DNA from: Suilimivivens sp009774465
GTDB taxonomy: Bacteria; Bacillota; Clostridia; Lachnospirales; Lachnospiraceae
Direction of reading: 5' to 3'
NCBI GenBank assembly: GCA_947382645.1
Contig: CANDAE010000003.1
Coordinates: 127,420-191,419, forward strand
DNA length: 64,000 bases
In this document: piece by piece, positions 16,761 to 27,800 of the stretch
Numbering within the stretch: position 1 is the first letter of the stretch
Layout: every line of letters begins with the position of its first letter
Made by a program: the position numbers and the translations under genes
Notes under the pieces: generated by a model
The model's input: the letters and a program-made list of their open reading frames with translations, nothing else
What the model was told of the DNA's origin: nothing
The model's database searches: none

Positions 16761-16792
16761 CAGCGCGGCATCTGGGATGCGGCGCTGTTTTT
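16761..16792 (+). terminator. Intrinsic terminator after the BTAD regulator
   Basis: CAGCGCGGCATC (16761-16772) pairs with GATGCGGCGCTG (16776-16787) with one mismatch, followed by TTTTT. Confidence 0.85.
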
Positions 16793-16796
16793 GTGA

Positions 16797-16857
16797 ACAT
16801 GTATTATAAGTAAATTGTTTTTGCCAAAAGAGTATGTTAAAATTTTGTCAATAGAAA
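16797..16857 (+). promoter_or_regulatory. Conserved promoter of RhiA-like gene 2 (copy 2)
   Basis: TTGTTT at 16815-16820 and TAAAAT at 16838-16843 with a 17-base spacer. The region from ACATGTATTATAAGTAAA to GTCAATAGAAA matches the element at 14553-14614 almost base for base, in an otherwise unrelated context directly after a terminator. Confidence 0.7.
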
Positions 16858-16924
16858 TTTATTTGTGCGTCAGCCAAAGACGAGGAAATAGAAATTTCAT
16901 ATATAAGAAAATGGAGGAATTTTT

Positions 16925-17533
16925 ATGCAGAAGTATTCACTTAGTGTAACCAACAATTCAAACTCTTTTGGAAATATATGTGTGTTCCAGACGCTGCCGA
17001 ACCAACCGGAAAATATGGCCAGTCTTGTATGGTTCAGCAAGCCTGCGCATCCTGGTACTACAGTGGAATTTGACTGGAACACTGATTACAGTTTCATATG
17101 GTCCCATGAGGGCGAATTAGCTCCCGGCGCTACTTTTAATGCATCCCAGACGATTGATGCGGGGCCTTCTGATATTACAAAGAATTCCATCGGCTTTACA
17201 AAGGAGTCAGGTACGTACCGTTTTGTAGAGACAAACAGAACAACAAAAGCAGGAAGACTTGGCATTTATACAGATCAGACTGTTCCTCATGGCGAAGCAT
17301 CTGTCGGCATTGGTATGTCCGGCAGCGGTGCATTTGCAGTATCTGCAACACCGAATTATAACTTCACTTTCCTGCCGCATCCCAAATACTGGGTAGCATT
17401 AGGAAACTATGAAAAGGGTGAAGTCCTGGATATTGAGTCTTTAACTAATACAGCAGAAATTACTTTTGAACCGGATGTTTATTCTATGAAAGCAGTATTA
17501 GAAAATGACAATGTTTGGGAAATTAAAAAATAA
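16925..17533 (+). CDS. RhiA-like protein, paralogue 2
   Basis: The protein has 202 residues, the same length as paralogue 1, with the same leader (ATGGAGGAATTT before the ATG) and N-terminus. Most differences are conservative. Strong conservation of VPHGEASVGIGMSGSGAFAV and PNYNFTFLPHPKYWVALG marks the fold core. Unlike copy 1 it has its own strong conserved promoter. It is probably a product of a local duplication that now surrounds the BTAD regulator. Function is unknown; no signal peptide. Confidence 0.7.
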   Translation: MQKYSLSVTNNSNSFGNICVFQTLPNQPENMASLVWFSKPAHPGTTVEFDWNTDYSFIWSHEGELAPGATFNASQTIDAGPSDITKNSIGFTKESGTYRFVETNRTTKAGRLGIYTDQTVPHGEASVGIGMSGSGAFAVSATPNYNFTFLPHPKYWVALGNYEKGEVLDIESLTNTAEITFEPDVYSMKAVLENDNVWEIKK

Positions 17534-17732
17534 GCAGAGTATTGAATAAATTGGTGGATAAAATCCATGATTTAATGGATTTTGAGGATTATATATAAAA
17601 GGCAGTGTGATATCTGGTGATACGCATTGCTTTTTATTTTTGTTTAATTTTTTTGATTTGATATTTACAAATATCTTATTATTACCTCTTTACTATATAG
17701 CCGGCAAAATTATGGAAAGGAAGGGTAATGAT

Positions 17733-20700
17733 ATGGATACAAATTTAGAGGAAAACAGGGTAATTTTTACAGCGGGAGATGGTACAGCGGAAAATCCCTT
17801 TATTATTTTAGACAGGAGCGGGCTTGAAGCTGTTTCTGATAATTTATCTGCCCACTATAAGCTGGGGGCGGATATTGATCTTTTGGGAGAGGAGTTTACG
17901 CCGATAGGGACCTCTTCATTATATTTCAGCGGAACCCTTGACGGGGGAGGCCATGCAGTGAGGGGACTGAAAGTGGCGGCGGACGGCTATGCAGGGCTGT
18001 TTGGAAAAGCCAGCGGTGCGGCGTTTAAGGATCTGAGAATAGAAGAGGCGGAAGTAGAGTCCACGAAAAGCTATGCCGGAATCCTTGCAGGAAGCATAAA
18101 CGGAGGAAGCATCACAGGATGCAGCGTGTCAGGAACGCTTGCAGGGAAGGACTTAACCGGAGGCTATGCGGGAGAAGCGTCAGGAAATGTAAAGGTGCAG
18201 GAATGCCGCATGGAGGGAAGCGTCAGGGCGTCAGGAAACACTGGAGGATTTTTCGGAAAGGTGTCAGGAACGACAGAAGCGGAAAAGTGCCGTGTTTCAG
18301 GGAATGTGTCAGGCTATGAGAATGTAGGAGGCTTCGCCGGGTGGATATCGGGAAAAAGCGGAACCTTAAAGGAGTGCAGCGCATCCGGAGAGATCCAGGG
18401 AAGCAGCTGTGTGGGAGGCCTTATAGGAAAGATGGAAGGGTACACAGCCATTGAAAACAGCTATGCGTCAGGAAGCGTGTCCGCCAGCGGAAGGGACGGG
18501 TATGCAGGAGGACTTGTAGGCTACCGCACATATGGAACCCTCACAAACTGTTATGCGGCCTGCCGGATGAGCGGGAAAGCGAAGGGGCTGATGAATCATG
18601 CATCATATGATACCGTAACAAACTCCTACTATGACAGCCAGCTGGCGGGAGAGGGGAAAAACGATTTATATAATGTAGGGAAGCTGACTTCGGCCTTTAT
18701 GAGAAGAGGATTTTTAAAGGCCTGGGATTTTGAGGAAGTCTGGGAAGTAGAGGAAGGGGAGAGCTACCCGTACCTTAAGTGGGAAGGAGAAAGCGGAAAG
18801 AGGAAGGCGGACATTGGAGAGATTATGGGAGGAGACGGGACGGAAGGAAATCCGTACCGGATCGGAACAGGCGGAGGCCTTAAGAGCATTATGTATGAGC
18901 TTTCAGGGAAGTACCTGATGGTGAATGACATAGACCTTATGGGAGAGACATTTACGCCGATAGGAACCTCTTCATTATATTTCAGCGGAACCCTTGACGG
19001 GGGAGGCCATGCAGTGAAAGGACTGAAAGTGGCGGCGGACGGCTATGCAGGGCTGTTTGGAAAAGCCAGCGGTGCGGCGTTTAAGGATCTGAGAATAGAA
19101 GAGGCGGAAGTAGAGTCCACGAAAAGCTATGCCGGAATCCTTGCAGGAAGCATAAACGGAGGAAGCATCACAGGATGCAGCGTGTCAGGAACGCTTGCAG
19201 GGAAGGACTTAACCGGAGGCTATGCGGGAGAAGCGTCAGGAAATGTAAAGGTGCAGGAATGCCGCATGGAGGGAAGCGTCAGGGCGTCAGGAAACACTGG
19301 AGGATTTTTCGGAAAGGTGTCAGGAACGACAGAAGCGGAAAAGTGCCGTGTTTCAGGGAATGTGTCAGGCTATGAGAATGTAGGAGGCTTCGCCGGGTGG
19401 ATATCGGGAAAAAGCGGAACCTTAAAGGAGTGCAGCGCATCCGGAGAGATCCAGGGAAGCAGCTGTGTGGGAGGCCTTATAGGAAAGATGGAAGGGTACA
19501 CAGCCATTGAAAACAGCTATGCGTCAGGAAGCGTGTCCGCCAGCGGAAGGGACGGGTATGCAGGAGGACTTGTAGGCTACCGCACATATGGAACCCTCAC
19601 AAACTGTTATGCGGCCTGCCGGATGAGCGGGAAAGCGAAGGGGCTGATGAATCATGCATCATATGATACCGTAACAAACTCCTACTATGACAGCCAGCTG
19701 GCGGGAGAGGGGAAAAACGATTTATATAATGTAGGGAAGCTGACTTCGGCCTTTATGAGAAGAGGATTTTTAAAGGCCTGGGATTTTGAGGAAGTCTGGG
19801 AAGTAGAGGAAGGGGAGAGCTACCCGTACCTTAAGTGGGAAGGAGAAAGCGGAAAGAGGAAGGCGGACATTGGAGAGATTATGGGAGGAGACGGGACGGA
19901 AGGAAATCCGTACCGGATCGGAACAGGCGGAGGCCTTAAGAGCATTATGTATGAGCTTTCAGGGAAGTACCTGATGGTGAATGACATAGACCTTATGGGA
20001 GAGACATTTACGCCGATAGGAACCTCTTCATTATATTTCAGCGGAACCCTTGACGGGGATGGACATGCAGTAAGAGGGCTGAAGGTGGCAGCGGAAGGTT
20101 ATGCAGGGCTGTTTGGAAAAGCCAGCGGTGCGGCGTTTAAGGATCTGACGATAGAAGAAGCGGAAGTAGAATCCACGAAAAGCTATGTCGGAATCCTTGC
20201 AGGATATCTATCAGGAGGAAATGTCCTTCGGTGTAACGTACAGGGAAGTGTATCAGGGAAAGAATATGTTGGAGGAATTGCCGGGTATGCAAGTGGGGGT
20301 AATATCATAGGATGCCAAGTATTGGGAGAATTAATAGGAAGCTCTTATACTGGAGGAATTTTAGGAATTTTGACGGGAAATAGCGGAAAGCTACAGGGAT
20401 GCAGCTGGGAAGGAATTGTAAGAGGAGGAGCTAATGCAGGAGGACTTACGGGAAACTTGACTAGTGGAAATATTTTTAGTTGTTTTGCAAGAACAGACGT
20501 GGAGGGAACTGAAAATGTGGGAGGACTTGTAGGAGAATTGATGGGGAGAGTGGAAGATAGCTATGCAATAGGAAAAGTAGCATCGAAAACTGGGAAAAAT
20601 ACTATTGGCGGAATTGCAGGATACAGCAAGTCATCAACCATTAAAAACAGCTACGCATCAGCGCAGATAAGCAGCAATGGTCAGGGATTAGCCTACGTTT

Positions 20701-21704
20701 ATTCTTTCACTACAATCCAAAACTCCTTCTTTGACAGCGACATTGCCGGAAAAACATCTCCAGCCAGTCAGGCGAGAACAACCCAGCAAATGTTCAGTAA
20801 GGATACCTATACAGGCTGGGATATGGAAAGCATTTGGGAACATGAGGAAGGCGCATATCCTCTGTTAAGAAAAATAGAGTTCCTGAAGAATCAGCTTTTT
20901 GAATTACAAGTTCATAACCGAACCTGGCATTCCGTAATCGTTAGATGGGCAGCTATCTCAGGTGCTGCAGAATATGAACTGCACTTTAATGGAGAGGTCA
21001 GAAAGCTTTCTGAGCCGGAAGTGTTCATAGAAGATCTTCTCCCTGACACAGACTATGAATTAAAAATCATAGCAAAGTTGGATGATTCGATTCAGGTAAC
21101 ATCCAAAATCTTAAATTTAAGGACCAGAAAGATATCTGCTGTCAAAGGTTTTCACAGTACGCACAAGGAAGAGAATTCTATTACCCTTACTTGGGATCAG
21201 ATTGCCGAAGCGCAAGGGTATGAAGTGATTTATGGTGATAACGTCATATTGACAGATACAAATACATGCACACTGACAGAATTAAATAACGACGTGCCTT
21301 ATGTGATTTCAGTTAGAGCACTCCTTGCAGATGGCGGAGAACTGATAAGCAGCCCGATTGTGGAAAAGATATATGAACTGGAGCCTCAAACAGATTATGC
21401 TGGAGGGTTTTTGGCAAAATGTGAAGGGCAGACATGGTTTATAGACGAAGTGGAAAATCTGCTGAACCAGAAAGGAAAATCTATCTGTACAGTAAGTTCC
21501 AAAGACGATTTTTCTGCGATATATGCACTGAATCTTTCAGATCGGGGAATCAGTGGACAGATACCTTCGGCCATTGGAGAACTTTATCAGTTAAGGTATT
21601 TGTATTTGGCGGATAACAATTTAAGCGGCCAGCTGCCAAAGGAAATGGATACCCTTGCATACTTGACAGGACAGGATTTGTCGGGAAATCAGTTTACAGA
21701 ATAA
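17733..21704 (+). CDS. GLUG-repeat / Fn3 / leucine-rich-repeat protein with near-identical 352-aa duplication
   Basis: The protein has 1,323 residues from ATG 17733 (GGAAAGGAAGGG 7 bases upstream). The frame stays open further upstream, but that part has no ribosome site. Residues about 12-1030 are GLUG-type beta-helix repeats (GGxxG...NCYAxGxVxG). Residues about 55-406 and 407-758 are two nearly identical 352-aa modules, and a third begins and then diverges. Two Fn3 domains follow (about 1050-1218), then leucine-rich repeats (ALNLSDRGISGQIPSAIGEL). Such modules are normally adhesive and extracellular, yet there is no signal peptide or wall anchor. It directly precedes the Fn3-Rhs giant. Confidence 0.85.
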   Translation: MDTNLEENRVIFTAGDGTAENPFIILDRSGLEAVSDNLSAHYKLGADIDLLGEEFTPIGTSSLYFSGTLDGGGHAVRGLKVAADGYAGLFGKASGAAFKDLRIEEAEVESTKSYAGILAGSINGGSITGCSVSGTLAGKDLTGGYAGEASGNVKVQECRMEGSVRASGNTGGFFGKVSGTTEAEKCRVSGNVSGYENVGGFAGWISGKSGTLKECSASGEIQGSSCVGGLIGKMEGYTAIENSYASGSVSASGRDGYAGGLVGYRTYGTLTNCYAACRMSGKAKGLMNHASYDTVTNSYYDSQLAGEGKNDLYNVGKLTSAFMRRGFLKAWDFEEVWEVEEGESYPYLKWEGESGKRKADIGEIMGGDGTEGNPYRIGTGGGLKSIMYELSGKYLMVNDIDLMGETFTPIGTSSLYFSGTLDGGGHAVKGLKVAADGYAGLFGKASGAAFKDLRIEEAEVESTKSYAGILAGSINGGSITGCSVSGTLAGKDLTGGYAGEASGNVKVQECRMEGSVRASGNTGGFFGKVSGTTEAEKCRVSGNVSGYENVGGFAGWISGKSGTLKECSASGEIQGSSCVGGLIGKMEGYTAIENSYASGSVSASGRDGYAGGLVGYRTYGTLTNCYAACRMSGKAKGLMNHASYDTVTNSYYDSQLAGEGKNDLYNVGKLTSAFMRRGFLKAWDFEEVWEVEEGESYPYLKWEGESGKRKADIGEIMGGDGTEGNPYRIGTGGGLKSIMYELSGKYLMVNDIDLMGETFTPIGTSSLYFSGTLDGDGHAVRGLKVAAEGYAGLFGKASGAAFKDLTIEEAEVESTKSYVGILAGYLSGGNVLRCNVQGSVSGKEYVGGIAGYASGGNIIGCQVLGELIGSSYTGGILGILTGNSGKLQGCSWEGIVRGGANAGGLTGNLTSGNIFSCFARTDVEGTENVGGLVGELMGRVEDSYAIGKVASKTGKNTIGGIAGYSKSSTIKNSYASAQISSNGQGLAYVYSFTTIQNSFFDSDIAGKTSPASQARTTQQMFSKDTYTGWDMESIWEHEEGAYPLLRKIEFLKNQLFELQVHNRTWHSVIVRWAAISGAAEYELHFNGEVRKLSEPEVFIEDLLPDTDYELKIIAKLDDSIQVTSKILNLRTRKISAVKGFHSTHKEENSITLTWDQIAEAQGYEVIYGDNVILTDTNTCTLTELNNDVPYVISVRALLADGGELISSPIVEKIYELEPQTDYAGGFLAKCEGQTWFIDEVENLLNQKGKSICTVSSKDDFSAIYALNLSDRGISGQIPSAIGELYQLRYLYLADNNLSGQLPKEMDTLAYLTGQDLSGNQFTE
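17895..20050 (+). repeat. 1,056-bp tandem duplication in the GLUG gene
   Basis: The sequence TTTACGCCGATAGG recurs at 17895, 18951 and 20007, a spacing of exactly 1,056 bp twice. Copies 17895-18950 and 18951-20006 differ at only a few positions near their start (for example Arg versus Lys after GGGHAV). The third copy is identical for about 40 bp and then drifts. The period is a multiple of three, so copy-number change keeps the frame. Confidence 0.93.
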
Positions 21705-21761
21705 AAATCTATTAATTAAAAAAGTTTGTGAATAAGAAGATTTACAACATTTGCGACAGCC

Positions 21762-21789
21762 TTCAAGGTCAGGCAAATCTGACCTTGAA
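21762..21789 (+). promoter_or_regulatory. Leader hairpin before the Fn3-Rhs gene
   Basis: TTCAAGGTCAG (21762-21772) pairs perfectly with CTGACCTTGAA (21779-21789). It lies 58 bp after the GLUG stop and 40 bp before the Fn3-Rhs start, with no U-run after it. It may be a weak attenuator or an mRNA-stability element. Confidence 0.45.
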
Positions 21790-21828
21790 CTGCTGCTCAA
21801 AAAAATAAGAAAGGAATGGGTAAAATTT

Positions 21829-24800
21829 ATGGAACAATTAAATTTAAGATACACAATAAACAGTGATGGTTCAATCACAGCCAGCTGGGATAGTATACCT
21901 AATGCGGTGGAATATAGCGCATATATGTATGCAGAAAATGGAGGCGTGATTTATTATGAAAAACACTTAACAGTTACATCTTATACAAGTCGGTCGAATC
22001 TGGAAGCAAATACGATTTATAGAATAGTAGTGACAACATATGCTCTTTCTAACGTGCCGATATCAGATGGGGTAAGAATATTGCTGCCATCAGATTTTTA
22101 CAACAATGTCCCTCTGGATATTCCTCAAAATATAAATGCAGCTGCAGGCCCTGTGTCTGTAGATATAAGTTTTGACAAAGTGGTAAGAGCCAGTGGATAC
22201 GATATTCTTTTAGATGGGACTATCTATAGTATTACAAGTAACCTTGGCAGGATAACTAAAACAATCAGCGGCCTTACGCCGAAAACAAATTATTCCTATG
22301 CTGTACGTGCAAAAAACAGTACCAAAACGGGAGAGTATAGTCAGACAAGAACGTTTACTACCCCGGCAGTAAGTCCAGCAGCGCCTACAGGAATTACAAA
22401 GTCAGTTACGCAAAACTCTGTGACTATAAGCTGGAATCCGGTGCAGACAGCAACAATGTATGACATTGTATTTAATGGGACGAAGTATACCATAGGAGCT
22501 ACATCAAGAACCTTTACCGGATTATACCCGGGCACAAGCTATCCTTTTAAAATTCGTGGTGTAAATTCAGATGCGGATGGAATCTATACCCATGAAATGA
22601 CGGCCACCACCGCACCACAGGTTCCCACAGGAATCAGCGCAGTAAGTACAGACACTACGATTACGATTAACTGGAATGCTGTGCAGGGCGCGACGAGTTA
22701 TTTCGTTTATTTCAGGGATCAGGAGATTGCTGTGCAGGGTACAGACACCAGTACAACATTTACAAACTTAACACCCAACACGTCATACACCTATAAAGTA
22801 TGTGCGAGCAGTGCAGATGGAAGGAGCCCGTACAGTTCTGAGATGACGGCGAAGACCACGCCGCCCGGACCGTCAATGCCCGAAGAAGCGACGCAGACTT
22901 CTACGGAAAATTCAGTTACGCTTAACTGGAATGCAGTAAACGGGGCTACCAGCTATGACATTATATTTGACGGACAGACTTACCATGTAACAAGAAATAC
23001 AATAACCATTAACAGTCTGGCGCCTAATACCAGTTATACCTATCGGGTACGGGCAAACAATGCCAACGGTTCCAGTGAATATGGACCGGCGAAAACAGTA
23101 AAAACAGCGCCGACAACACCGGCTGCGCCAAATGAATCAGCCACAAAAAATTCAATTACGATTAGCTGGAGCGCTGTTCCGGGAGCAGTCAGCTATGACA
23201 TTTTGTTTAATGGAACTACCTATAGAGTTACAGGAACATCCAAGACCATTGAAGGACTTTCGGCAGGGCAAAGCTATTCCTATCAGATCAGGGCAAACAA
23301 CGCAGACGGTTCCAGCTCTTACAGCGAGCCTAAAACAGTATCTACGATTCCAGAGGCGCCGGGAAGAGTAGGCGGTGTCAGTGCCAGAGCGGATACAGAA
23401 TCGGTAAGTATCACATGGGGAGCAGTCCCCAGGGCTGACAGCTATGAAATATTACTTGGAAGCACAATTTACGAAGCAACAGGAACAACGATCACCATAA
23501 GTGGATTAAAACCTTATACCGAATATACGTGCCAAGTGCGTGCCAAAAATGCAGGAGGTGTGGGTTCATATTCTGTTGCTGAGAAAATCAGAACGTTGAT
23601 GAAGGCTCCGGATAATATCACAACCACAGCCACAAAAAATTCAGTTACAATTAGCTGGAGTGCATCTTTGGGAGCTATCAGCTATGATGTATTGTTTAAT
23701 GGAAAAACTACCTTTGGCATAAAGACTACTTCCTATACCGTTACTGGTCTGACTAAGGGCACTACCTATAGTTATTCAATATGTGCAAGGAATTCATTAA
23801 CTTCCAGTGCGTACAGTCCGACAGCAACAGTAACAACAATTCCGGATGCACCGGGAATGCCTGCAAATGTGAAGGCAAGCGCCGCTGCAAATTCAGTTAC
23901 ACTTAGCTGGAGTGCAGCAGAAAGAGCAACAGGATATGATGTTTATCTTGGCGGCAACGTTTATGATGCCACTGGCACAGAAACGACGATTACAGGATTG
24001 TCTTCGAATGCCAGTTATACCTATCAGGTGCGTGCTAAAAATCCAGGCGGTACCAGTGCATATACTGCATCTCAAAGGATTACCACGATGCTGGCAATAC
24101 CGAAAATTATCAATCTTACTGTTAACATGTATAGCATTACAGCAAAGTGGGGTTCTGTAAGTGGAGCAAACAGATATGAAGTGTCATTTAATGGAACTAC
24201 CAGCATTATATATGGAACCAGCAAAACATTTTTAGACCTGACTCCGGGAACAAATTATACTTTTGCGATAAGAGCACTAAGTGCATCAAACAGTAGTGAA
24301 TATTCTGAGATGCAGACACTGCGAACCATTCCAACTGCACCCACGACACCGACAAATATCAAAGCAGCCGCCACAGCAGAATCCGCTACGGTTACCTGGA
24401 ATGCAGTATCGGGCGCAGACCGCTATGAGGTGTTGTTTAACAATAAGACTTATTCAACTGAGACACCATCTATTACAATAACCGGGCTTACAGCAAATAC
24501 AAGCTATACCTACAGGGTGTGCGCTAAAAATACAGGCGGCACCAGCTCCTATTCTGCCAGCCAGACCATAAAGACGCTGGAAAAAGTTCCGGAAACTCCT
24601 GTAAATGTACGTGCAACATCTACTTCGTACACTGTTACAGTAATGTGGAATTCAACAACATGGGCGTCCAGTTATGATGTTCTTATAGGGGGGAGCACCT
24701 ATAATACGACGGGTACCTATTTCACAAAAAGCGGACTGTCTGCGGACAGCAGTTATACTTACCAGGTGAGGGCTAAAAATTCGGCTGGAACAAGCGCTTA

Positions 24801-27800
24801 TTCCCAGGCTCAGAGCATTAAGACTTTAGTGGCGCCGCCGGCAGTTCCTTCTAACGTGAGTGCCACATCTACCACGAACACTGTTACTGTAAGCTGGAGC
24901 GGAGTGAGCAGGGCAGACAGCTATGATATTTCATTTGATGGAGGCACCTATAGAGTGACCACAGGCACCTCAAAGACCTTCACCGGACTTGAAATGGGCA
25001 CCAACTATACTTATGCGGTGCGGGCAAGAAATGCAGGAGGAGCCAGTGCCTACAGCGCTTCTAAGACAATCCAGACTGTTCCTACAGTTCCGCCGGTGCC
25101 ATTAAATGTAAGTGCATCAGCAAAGGCTGATTCTGTAACAGTGAGCTGGAAAAGAGTAGGAGGAGCTGCCAGCTATGATGTTCTGTTTAATGATACGGTT
25201 TACAATGTGACAAGTACATCCAGAACCATAACAGCGCTTCAGGCGGATACTGTTTATTCCTATGCTGTCAGGGCAAAAAATTCAGTAGGGATCAGCTCTT
25301 ACAGCAGTACAAAAACGGTAAGAACACTTCTGCCCATACCTGAAAACATTCAGGCCATAGCTACATCTGAAATGGTACTGCTAAGCTGGGATGAAGTGGC
25401 CGGGGCATCTGGCTATGATATTGTGTTTGATGGAAGCACTTATGAGACAAATAATACATATAAAGAGTTTACAGAGGTAAACCCTGATACGGAATATACC
25501 TTTTCGATTCGCGCAAGAAATAATTTTGTGGCAAGTGAATACAGCAGTGAGCGGAAGATTCGCACTATGATACCAGTGCCGCAAGTGCCTCAAAATATTG
25601 AGACTATTCCTACGACAAATAGTGTTGCAATCAGTTGGGATGCAGTAAACTATGCCGCCGGCTATGATATTCTTTTTAATAATGTAGTTTATGATGTATC
25701 GGATACATCCAAAACAATAACAGGATTAGAGGCAAATACAGATTATGAATATGCCATTCGAGCTAAAAATGCAATTGGAACCAGTGCTTACAGCAACACG
25801 AAGACAGTGAGGACACTTTTACCTGTACCTGAAAATATTCAGGCAGAATCCACGTCAGACACAGTTTTGTTAATGTGGGATGAAGTTAATGGTGCTGAAG
25901 GGTATAATATTAACTTTGATGGAAGTGTTTATGAAGTAAACAGTACAACAAAAGAATTTAGCGGGCTCATACCTGAAACAGAGTATGCTTTTTCAGTACA
26001 GGCAAAAAATGCAATTGTTACAAGTGAGTATAGCCCAATTCAAAAAATTTGTACAAAAATACAAGTACCGAAGGTACCTGAGAACGTGACAGCCACATCC
26101 ACCTTGACCAGTGTTACAGTCAGTTGGGATATAGCTGATGATGCAGAAACTTATGAGATCCAGTTTGACGGAAAAAATATTCCGGTAACAGAAGAGCCTC
26201 GGAAATTGCGCGCCGCAAAATCCCCATCACAACCCACCCGGCAGCAATCCTCCCGCATGGCCAAAACCTTTTTCGGCCTAAAGCCGGATACGGAGCATAC
26301 CTACTGCGTCCGGGCAGGCAATCAGGGAGGATTCAGCGAATACAGCCCCCTTGGCACCATCCGCACATGCAGCAGCGCAGAAAGCACTCTTCCTGCAGGA
26401 AAATTCAATAAGACTTACCCGGCAGGAAAACTTCCCAATACAGGACTTGATCCGGTGGATCCTGTAACCGGCGCTTTCCTGTGGAGCCATACGCTTTTAG
26501 AATCTTATGGAAAGGAAGCGCTGCACTTTACCATGATGTACAACTCCCAGGGAGAGGTTCCCGTGGAAATCATGGGAAAGAAATGGACACATGCCTTCCA
26601 CTATTACCTCTATATGAGAGAGGAGAAAGCATACTTTGGAACGCCCTATGGAGAATTCATTTCCTTTATAAGGGAAGGAGCAGAAGACAGCTTCCAGCCG
26701 GTACAGGGAGCGCCATCCGGATATTCCCTGAACAGGAAGGAAGACGGAACCTGGCAGGTCAGCGAGCCGGACGGGACAGAATATCTCTTTGATGAAAGCC
26801 TGGCTCTCTCCAAAATCATGGAAGGAGGGCTTATTACTTACCAGTTCCATGCAGATGAAGAAGGAAGGATTATCCTGATAGAAGGAAAGCATGGGGGAAT
26901 CCTTACATTTATTTATGAAAATGACCGGATTTCCAGCGCGTCCGACGCTTCGGGGAATACCATCCATTTTACCTATGAGGAGGGCAGGCTTGCCGCAGCA
27001 GCAGATCCGGAAGGAAACAGCATCTCCTTTGCCTATGACAGCCATGACTGGCTGAGAGGCATTACGGATGCATCCGGCAGCGCCTACCTGGCCAACCGTT
27101 ACGACGCATCCGGCAGGGTGGCATCCCAGAGCATTGCAGGAAGGGGAGAGAGTACCGCATCCTATGACACGGAAAACAGGTGTACAGCCTTTACAGACGA
27201 GCTGGGGAATGAAACAAAGTATTACTACGACGAAAACCGGCACATTACAAAGGTGGAGCAGGCGGGGACATGCATCCGGAACAGCTGGAATGAAAAGGGA
27301 CAGCTGGCACAGCAGACAGACGCCCTTGGCAATACCACCCAAATGTTATATGATAAACAGGGACGGATGAACTGCGTCATCTATCCTGACGGGACAAGGG
27401 AGCAGATCACCTACAATGAGGCCGGATACCCTGCCGGCATCACAGACAGGGAAGGAAGGGAAAGCCTTTATGCCTATGATGAGAGAAACAACCTGACCTG
27501 TGCACAGAACGAAAAAGGAGATGCCTGCACCTACGCCTATGATGACAGGGACAACCTTATTTCCTATACAGACAGGGAAGGAAACCTCTGGCAGTATGCC
27601 TATGATGAAAATAATTACTTAAAACAGACGCATGATCCGGAAGGAAATATCTGCCGCTACAGCCATGACAGGGCGGGAAGGCTGACTTCCTACACCAGCC
27701 CGGAAGGGCGTACCACCTCCTATGAGTATTCTGATGCCGGGAGCCTGCTGTGCATCACAGATGCAGAGGGAACCATCCGCTATACTTACGACAGCAATGG

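Noticed and set aside
17607..17732. N-terminal extension of the GLUG protein with a hydrophobic stretch
   Set aside because: It could pass for a signal peptide (CFLFLFNFFDLIF), but there is no ribosome site before it and a strong one precedes ATG 17733; the T-rich DNA explains the hydrophobicity.
26497..27342. Open frame of 281 codons on the minus strand within the Rhs gene
   Set aside because: It is antisense to the GC-rich YD-repeat region, lacks a ribosome site and has no protein-like motif. Several shorter antisense frames in 26-35 kb are the same effect.
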